This document shows positions 38,783 to 42,070 of a stretch of DNA of 42,070 bases, piece by piece (the first letter of the stretch is position 1; each line of letters starts with the position of its first letter). The translations under genes and the position numbers were made by a program. Under the pieces are notes generated by a model, which worked only from the letters and a program-made list of their open reading frames with translations, was not told the DNA's origin and did no database searches. This DNA comes from JBEEJL01 sp043744215 (GTDB lineage Bacteria; Pseudomonadota; Gammaproteobacteria; Burkholderiales; JBEEJL01), in the NCBI GenBank assembly GCA_043744215.1, contig JAYTVC010000087.1, forward strand, positions 1 to 42,070. The letters are read 5' to 3'.

Positions 38783-40054
38783 TTGAAGAACCTAGCGACT
38801 AATTTTGCCTCTCAGCACCAATCCCGCCGCTCGCCCGTGATCCGCAGCGTGTCGTTATGCCTGCTGCTGATATGCGCCGTGCCGGGGTTTGCCTGGTCGC
38901 CTGCCCGCACCCGCGCCGAGTTGCTGCCTGAAGTCATCGGCACCATCCCGTCAGATGTGGAAGGGGCGCTGGTTAAAACATTGCTCGCATTACGCAATAA
39001 CCGTGTTGATGTCGCGCTCAAGGAAATTGACGCCATCCTCGAAAAGAAACCCAACTTCCGTCTGGCTCATTTGATAAAAGGCGACTTGCTGATGGCGCGC
39101 TACCGCCCCATCAGCGCCTTTGGCGGCGAAGCGGGCGCGCTGCAACCACGAACCATTGCCGACCTGCGTGAAGAGGCCCGGGTTCGCCTCGAACGCTACC
39201 TCGACGCCCCACCTGCGCAAAACCATACGCCGAAATACCTGATGCAAATGTCGCCCACGCAAAAACATGCCGTGCTGGTTGATGCATCCCGTTCGCGTTT
39301 ATACGTTTTTCAAAACGACAACGGCCGGCCAAAATATCTCACCGATTACTACATCAGTATCGGTCTCAATGGCGTGGATAAAGTACGCGAAGGCGACCAA
39401 AAAACACCAGTCGGCGTTTACCATGTCACTGCCAGTCTGCCGAAAAAAATACTGTCCGATTTTTATGGCGACGCAGCTTTCCCGTTAAGCTACCCCAATG
39501 AATGGGACAAACTCGAAGGCCGCGATGGCTACGGCATTTGGCTGCACGGCACGCCGTCTGATACATACAGCCGCCCGCCGCGCGCCTCCAACGGCTGCGT
39601 CGTATTAACCAATCAGGATTTGGCAAACCTCGCAAAATTTGTGCAGATCGGCACGACGCCCGTTGTCATTACCGATCGTGTGGAATGGCTCGAAGACGCT
39701 GAGTGGGAAAAGGAACGCGACAGCTTCCAGAAAACTTTCACTCACTGGAAGAGCGATTGGGAAAAATTGAATGTGGAAGAATATCTTTCCCATTACTCAC
39801 CCAACTTCACCAGCGAAGGAAAAAAATTTGCGTCCTGGGCCAAACAAAAACGTCAGGTCAACACGGCCAAAACCTGGGTAAAAGTCGGCTTCAGCAATGT
39901 GAGCCTTTACGGCTATCCCGGTGTGAAAGATATGGTCGTCGTAAATTTCGATCAGGAATACACGAGCAACAACCTGTCCAATCAAGTTAAAAAACGCCAA
40001 TACTGGGTCAAAGAAGGTTCGACCTGGAAAATCATTTACGAAGGCGCTGCGTAA
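38783..40054 (+). CDS. L,D-transpeptidase (YkuD) with C-terminal Cds6/NTF2-like domain
   Basis: The 423-residue frame encodes a signal peptide (SLCLLLICAVPGFAW), a helical region (about 50-145) and a YkuD catalytic domain (about 160-300). The domain contains VDASRSRLYVFQNDNGRP, GDQKTPVGVYHVT, His255 in IWLHGTPSDT and catalytic Cys272 in RASNGCVVLTNQD. An NTF2-like Cds6 domain follows (about 313-423: FTHWKSDWEKLNVEEYLSHY, VNFDQEYTSNNLSNQVKKRQ). Such enzymes make 3-3 peptidoglycan cross-links or attach proteins to the wall. There is no ATG start: TTG at 38783 or GTG at 38837 are the options, both with weak ribosome sites. It follows the TPR gene on the same strand. Confidence 0.9.
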   Translation: MKNLATNFASQHQSRRSPVIRSVSLCLLLICAVPGFAWSPARTRAELLPEVIGTIPSDVEGALVKTLLALRNNRVDVALKEIDAILEKKPNFRLAHLIKGDLLMARYRPISAFGGEAGALQPRTIADLREEARVRLERYLDAPPAQNHTPKYLMQMSPTQKHAVLVDASRSRLYVFQNDNGRPKYLTDYYISIGLNGVDKVREGDQKTPVGVYHVTASLPKKILSDFYGDAAFPLSYPNEWDKLEGRDGYGIWLHGTPSDTYSRPPRASNGCVVLTNQDLANLAKFVQIGTTPVVITDRVEWLEDAEWEKERDSFQKTFTHWKSDWEKLNVEEYLSHYSPNFTSEGKKFASWAKQKRQVNTAKTWVKVGFSNVSLYGYPGVKDMVVVNFDQEYTSNNLSNQVKKRQYWVKEGSTWKIIYEGAA

Positions 40055-40108
40055 ACTGTTTCGTAACGCCAGCCGTTACCGATTCAGCCATTCATCTCAG
40101 GAAAAACC

Positions 40109-40765
40109 ATGCACACCCTATTCAAACCGCCATCGCGTATGCGCTCATTTTTGTTTGCTCTCTTACTTTCGGCATGTGCTGTGTCGGCCTGCGCTGCTCA
40201 AGCTGCCACCGCCACGACCGAAAAAAACCTAACCCAATCAACCTGCAAACCCACCGATAAAAGGAATTCTCCCATGGTCAAGCTTCACACCAATCACGGC
40301 ATCATCACCCTCGAACTGGATGCTGAAAAAGCGCCACTCACCGTTGCCAACTTTCTTGACTACGCCAAAAGCGGCTTTTATGACGGCACGATTTTTCATC
40401 GCGTTATCGGTGATTTCATGATCCAGGGCGGCGGCTTTGAACCGGGCTTGCGGCAAAAACCCACTAAAGCGCAAATCCAGAACGAAGCGGGCAACGGTCT
40501 CAAGAACGACAACTACACGATCGCCATGGCGCGCACTGGTGACCCGCATTCCGCCACCGCACAGTTTTTCATCAACGTGAAGAACAACGACTTCCTCAAT
40601 TACACTGCCCCAAATGCCCAAGGCTACGGCTACGCCGTGTTCGGTAAAGTAATTGATGGCAAGGATGTGGTCGAAAAAATCAAAGCCGTTAAAACCAGCA
40701 ACAAAGGCGGCCATGAAAAAGTACCGCTCGAAGACGTCGTTATCCAGCGCGCCGAAGTTTGCTGA
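40109..40765 (+). CDS. ppiB: Cyclophilin-type peptidyl-prolyl isomerase with optional signal peptide (two plausible starts)
   Basis: Catalyses cis-trans isomerisation of peptidyl-prolyl bonds. The isomerase domain begins at Met56 (MVKLHTNHGIITLELDAEKA) and contains YDGTIFHRVIGDFMIQGGGF, SATAQFFINVKNNDFLNY and YAVFGKVIDGKDVVEKI. The frame opens at the ATG at 40109 with AGGA before it and adds 55 residues including a lipoprotein-type signal (FALLLSAC). An internal ATG at 40274 has AAAAGGAA upstream and would give a 164-residue cytosolic PpiB. Both starts look usable. Relatives often have separate ppiA and ppiB genes here, so the 5' part may be a fused remnant of ppiA. lpxH follows. Confidence 0.92.
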   Translation: MHTLFKPPSRMRSFLFALLLSACAVSACAAQAATATTEKNLTQSTCKPTDKRNSPMVKLHTNHGIITLELDAEKAPLTVANFLDYAKSGFYDGTIFHRVIGDFMIQGGGFEPGLRQKPTKAQIQNEAGNGLKNDNYTIAMARTGDPHSATAQFFINVKNNDFLNYTAPNAQGYGYAVFGKVIDGKDVVEKIKAVKTSNKGGHEKVPLEDVVIQRAEVC

Positions 40766-40805
40766 TAAACACCGCGCCATATGGAGTATTCCGCAAGCTG
40801 AAATG

Positions 40806-40849
40806 TCATCACCACCTACCCTCGACGAGGGAGGGTTAGGTGGGGATGA
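40806..40849. repeat. Imperfect palindrome between the cyclophilin gene and lpxH
   Basis: TCATCACCACCTACCCTC (40806-40823) and GAGGGTTAGGTGGGGATGA (40831-40849) form a long stem with few mismatches around GACGAGG. It contains the upstream alternative GTG of lpxH at 40840, which argues against using that start. Confidence 0.65.
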
Positions 40850-40869
40850 AATGCCGGAACCTGCAATCA

Positions 40870-41628
40870 ATGTCACCATTGCCGCTAACCACAGTCCACA
40901 CTCTTTTCATCTCCGACCTGCACCTCTGCCCCTCGCATCCCCGCGTCACAGAATTATTTTTCCGCTTCACACAAAACATCGCCACGAAAGCCGAAGCGCT
41001 TTACATCCTCGGCGACCTGTTTGAATACTGGATCGGCGACGACAATTTAATCGATCCGTTCAACGCCGGCATTGCCGATGCCCTGAACAAAGTCAGCAAC
41101 AACGGCGTAAAAATATTTCTCATGCACGGCAACCGCGATTTTCTGCTCGGCGAAAAATTCGCCAGCGCGTGTGGCGCCACCCTGCTCGCCGATCCGCTGT
41201 TAATTGACTTGTACGGCACACCGACACTGCTCACCCACGGCGATGCGCTGTGTACCGACGACATCGAATATCAAACCTTCCGCAAACAAGTGCGCGACAT
41301 AAAATATCAACAAGCTTTTCTTGCCAAACCCCTCGCCGAACGCATCGCCTTAGTAGAAAAAATGCGTACTGAAAGCACACAAAAAAAACAAATAAAATCA
41401 ATGGAGATCATGGATGCTACAGAGGTCGCCGTTTTCGATTTACTTCGTCAGCATCACTACCCGCAGCTCATCCACGGCCACACCCATCGGCCGGCGAAGC
41501 ATGAGCATGTTGTCGACGGCAAGAAATGTGTGCGCTGGGTGTTGAAGGATTGGGGGGAGTCGGGAGGGTATTTGCGCTGCGATTTACTCGGGAGCAAGGC
41601 AATCGAATGGGGTGATGCAATTTCGTAG
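40870..41628 (+). CDS. lpxH: UDP-2,3-diacylglucosamine hydrolase LpxH
   Basis: Cleaves UDP-2,3-diacylglucosamine to lipid X and UMP, the fourth step of lipid A synthesis. The ATG at 40870 gives 252 residues (MSPLPLTTVHTLFISDLHLC). The frame open from GTG 40840 starts in a palindrome and is less likely. Metallophosphatase motifs are DLH (16-18), GDLFEYWIGDD, MHGNRDFLLG, LLTHGDALCTDD and HGHTHRPAKH. All metal ligands are present. The C-terminal part (CVRWVLKDWGESGGYLRCD) is typical. An LpxO-like gene occurs 25 kb upstream but is not linked. Confidence 0.95.
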   Translation: MSPLPLTTVHTLFISDLHLCPSHPRVTELFFRFTQNIATKAEALYILGDLFEYWIGDDNLIDPFNAGIADALNKVSNNGVKIFLMHGNRDFLLGEKFASACGATLLADPLLIDLYGTPTLLTHGDALCTDDIEYQTFRKQVRDIKYQQAFLAKPLAERIALVEKMRTESTQKKQIKSMEIMDATEVAVFDLLRQHHYPQLIHGHTHRPAKHEHVVDGKKCVRWVLKDWGESGGYLRCDLLGSKAIEWGDAIS

Positions 41629-41728
41629 AATGCTATTAAGTCACGGATAAATGGCGGACTTCATCAGCATGGGCGGCGGCGCTTTGTCGGGGCAATATTT
41701 CAAGTACCGCTGAAGCTCAAAGCTCTGC

Positions 41729-41766
41729 GTCAGGTAACGGCGCGAAAAGCCGCGCCGCAACCTGAC
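41729..41766 (+). terminator. Strong hairpin downstream of lpxH
   Basis: GTCAGGT-AA-CGGCGCG (41729-41744) pairs with CGCGCCG-CA-ACCTGAC (41751-41766) around AAAAGC. Only a weak T-rich stretch (CTATTTTTC) follows about 10 nt later. It may end lpxH transcripts or be a dispersed repeat. Confidence 0.6.
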
Positions 41767-41843
41767 CTACAAATGCTATTTTTCAGAGGTCGCGTATTTA
41801 CAAAGCCGAATCGAAGAGAGAAAGGCTTCCCCATCTGTGCCGA

Positions 41844-41965
41844 GGATTATTGGCTTACGGCGAGGGGGACGTCCGCGAGCAATGTTTGAGCCTCGCGGAG
41901 ATTCAGCTTTGAAATAAAGATGAAGGCGAGTTTTGCTCGCGGCCCTCGCCGTAAGCCAATAATCC
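41844..41965. repeat. 23-bp perfect inverted repeat enclosing two smaller hairpins
   Basis: GGATTATTGGCTTACGGCGA plus GGG (41844-41866) is fully complementary to 41943-41965. The 76-nt interior holds TCCGCGAG/CTCGCGGA (41872-41879, 41892-41899) and GCGAG-TTTTG-CTCGC (41926-41940). Together they can fold as a three-way branched structure. Confidence 0.85.
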
Positions 41966-42070
41966 GCGACAACAAAAACCAAAAACAAAAAAGCAGCGCG
42001 GCTGGGCGTCGCCTTTTTTGGTTACTTTTTTGGCGAAGCAAAAAAGTGACTTGCCGCCGGGCAACCCCCG

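Larger units (their letters stand above)
41629..42070. repeat. Repeat-rich noncoding region to window end
   Basis: These 442 bp contain no convincing gene. They hold a 38-nt strong hairpin (41729-41766), a large branched inverted repeat (41844-41965), and a GTTACTTTTTT/AAAAAAGTGAC hairpin near 42019-42050. Minus-strand frames of 64-70 codons run through these structures and look like repeat translation. Confidence 0.75.

Noticed and set aside
41776..42041. Minus-strand frames of 64-70 codons near the window end
   Set aside because: They run through the perfect inverted repeat and hairpins, so they look like repeat translation and not genes.

Overview
This window is a chromosomal segment from a betaproteobacterium. 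The genus cannot be resolved from sequence alone. The evidence is gene order: ndk-rlmN-pilW-rodZ-ispG, the divergent pmbA / darP-mog pair, rpsF-priB-rpsR-rplI-dnaB-alr-radA, recN-nadK facing hrcA-hemH-grpE-dnaK-dnaJ, and cysS / TPR protein / cyclophilin / lpxH. A near-consensus sigma-32 promoter before grpE and Gram-negative envelope genes (LpxH, LpxO-like, PilW, liv transport) agree with this. Most of the window is core genome. No phage, complete insertion sequence, CRISPR array, rRNA or tRNA was seen.

Layout. Positions 1-4473 (minus strand) carry ndk, rlmN, pilW, rodZ and ispG; ispG is cut by the window edge. The last four are chained by ATGA overlaps. Positions 4636-9094 (minus) are a branched-chain amino acid ABC transport operon, livK-livH-livM-livG-livF, with a strong hairpin between livK and livH. 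pmbA (minus) faces darP and mog (plus). mog collides tail to tail with a TlpA-like thioredoxin gene that is paired with a probably Tat-exported transglutaminase-like protein. A small lipoprotein gene, a serine esterase, a 120-bp tandem-repeat patch and an LpxO-like lipid A hydroxylase follow.

Positions 16084-22385 (minus) hold rpsF-priB-rpsR-rplI, dnaB, alr, a VapBC-type toxin-antitoxin pair and radA. vapC and radA share one base. Next come an aldo/keto reductase, a JmjC/cupin-like oxygenase, recN and nadK (minus). The plus-strand heat-shock cluster follows: hrcA, DUF423, hemH, grpE, dnaK, a TMEM175-like channel and dnaJ. The right end carries DUF1428, a GNAT acetyltransferase, cysS, a TPR protein and an L,D-transpeptidase that appear to share a C-terminal NTF2-like domain, a cyclophilin with two plausible starts, lpxH, and about 440 bp of hairpin-rich repeat DNA.

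The most unusual signal is a roughly 23-nt AT-rich motif with core TTCAATATAATCAAATAG. It occurs about 12 times, in both orientations. Every copy overlaps a stop codon or lies within about 26 nt downstream of one. Two copies are identical over 23 nt although they lie 4.4 kb apart beside unrelated genes. I do not recognise this element.
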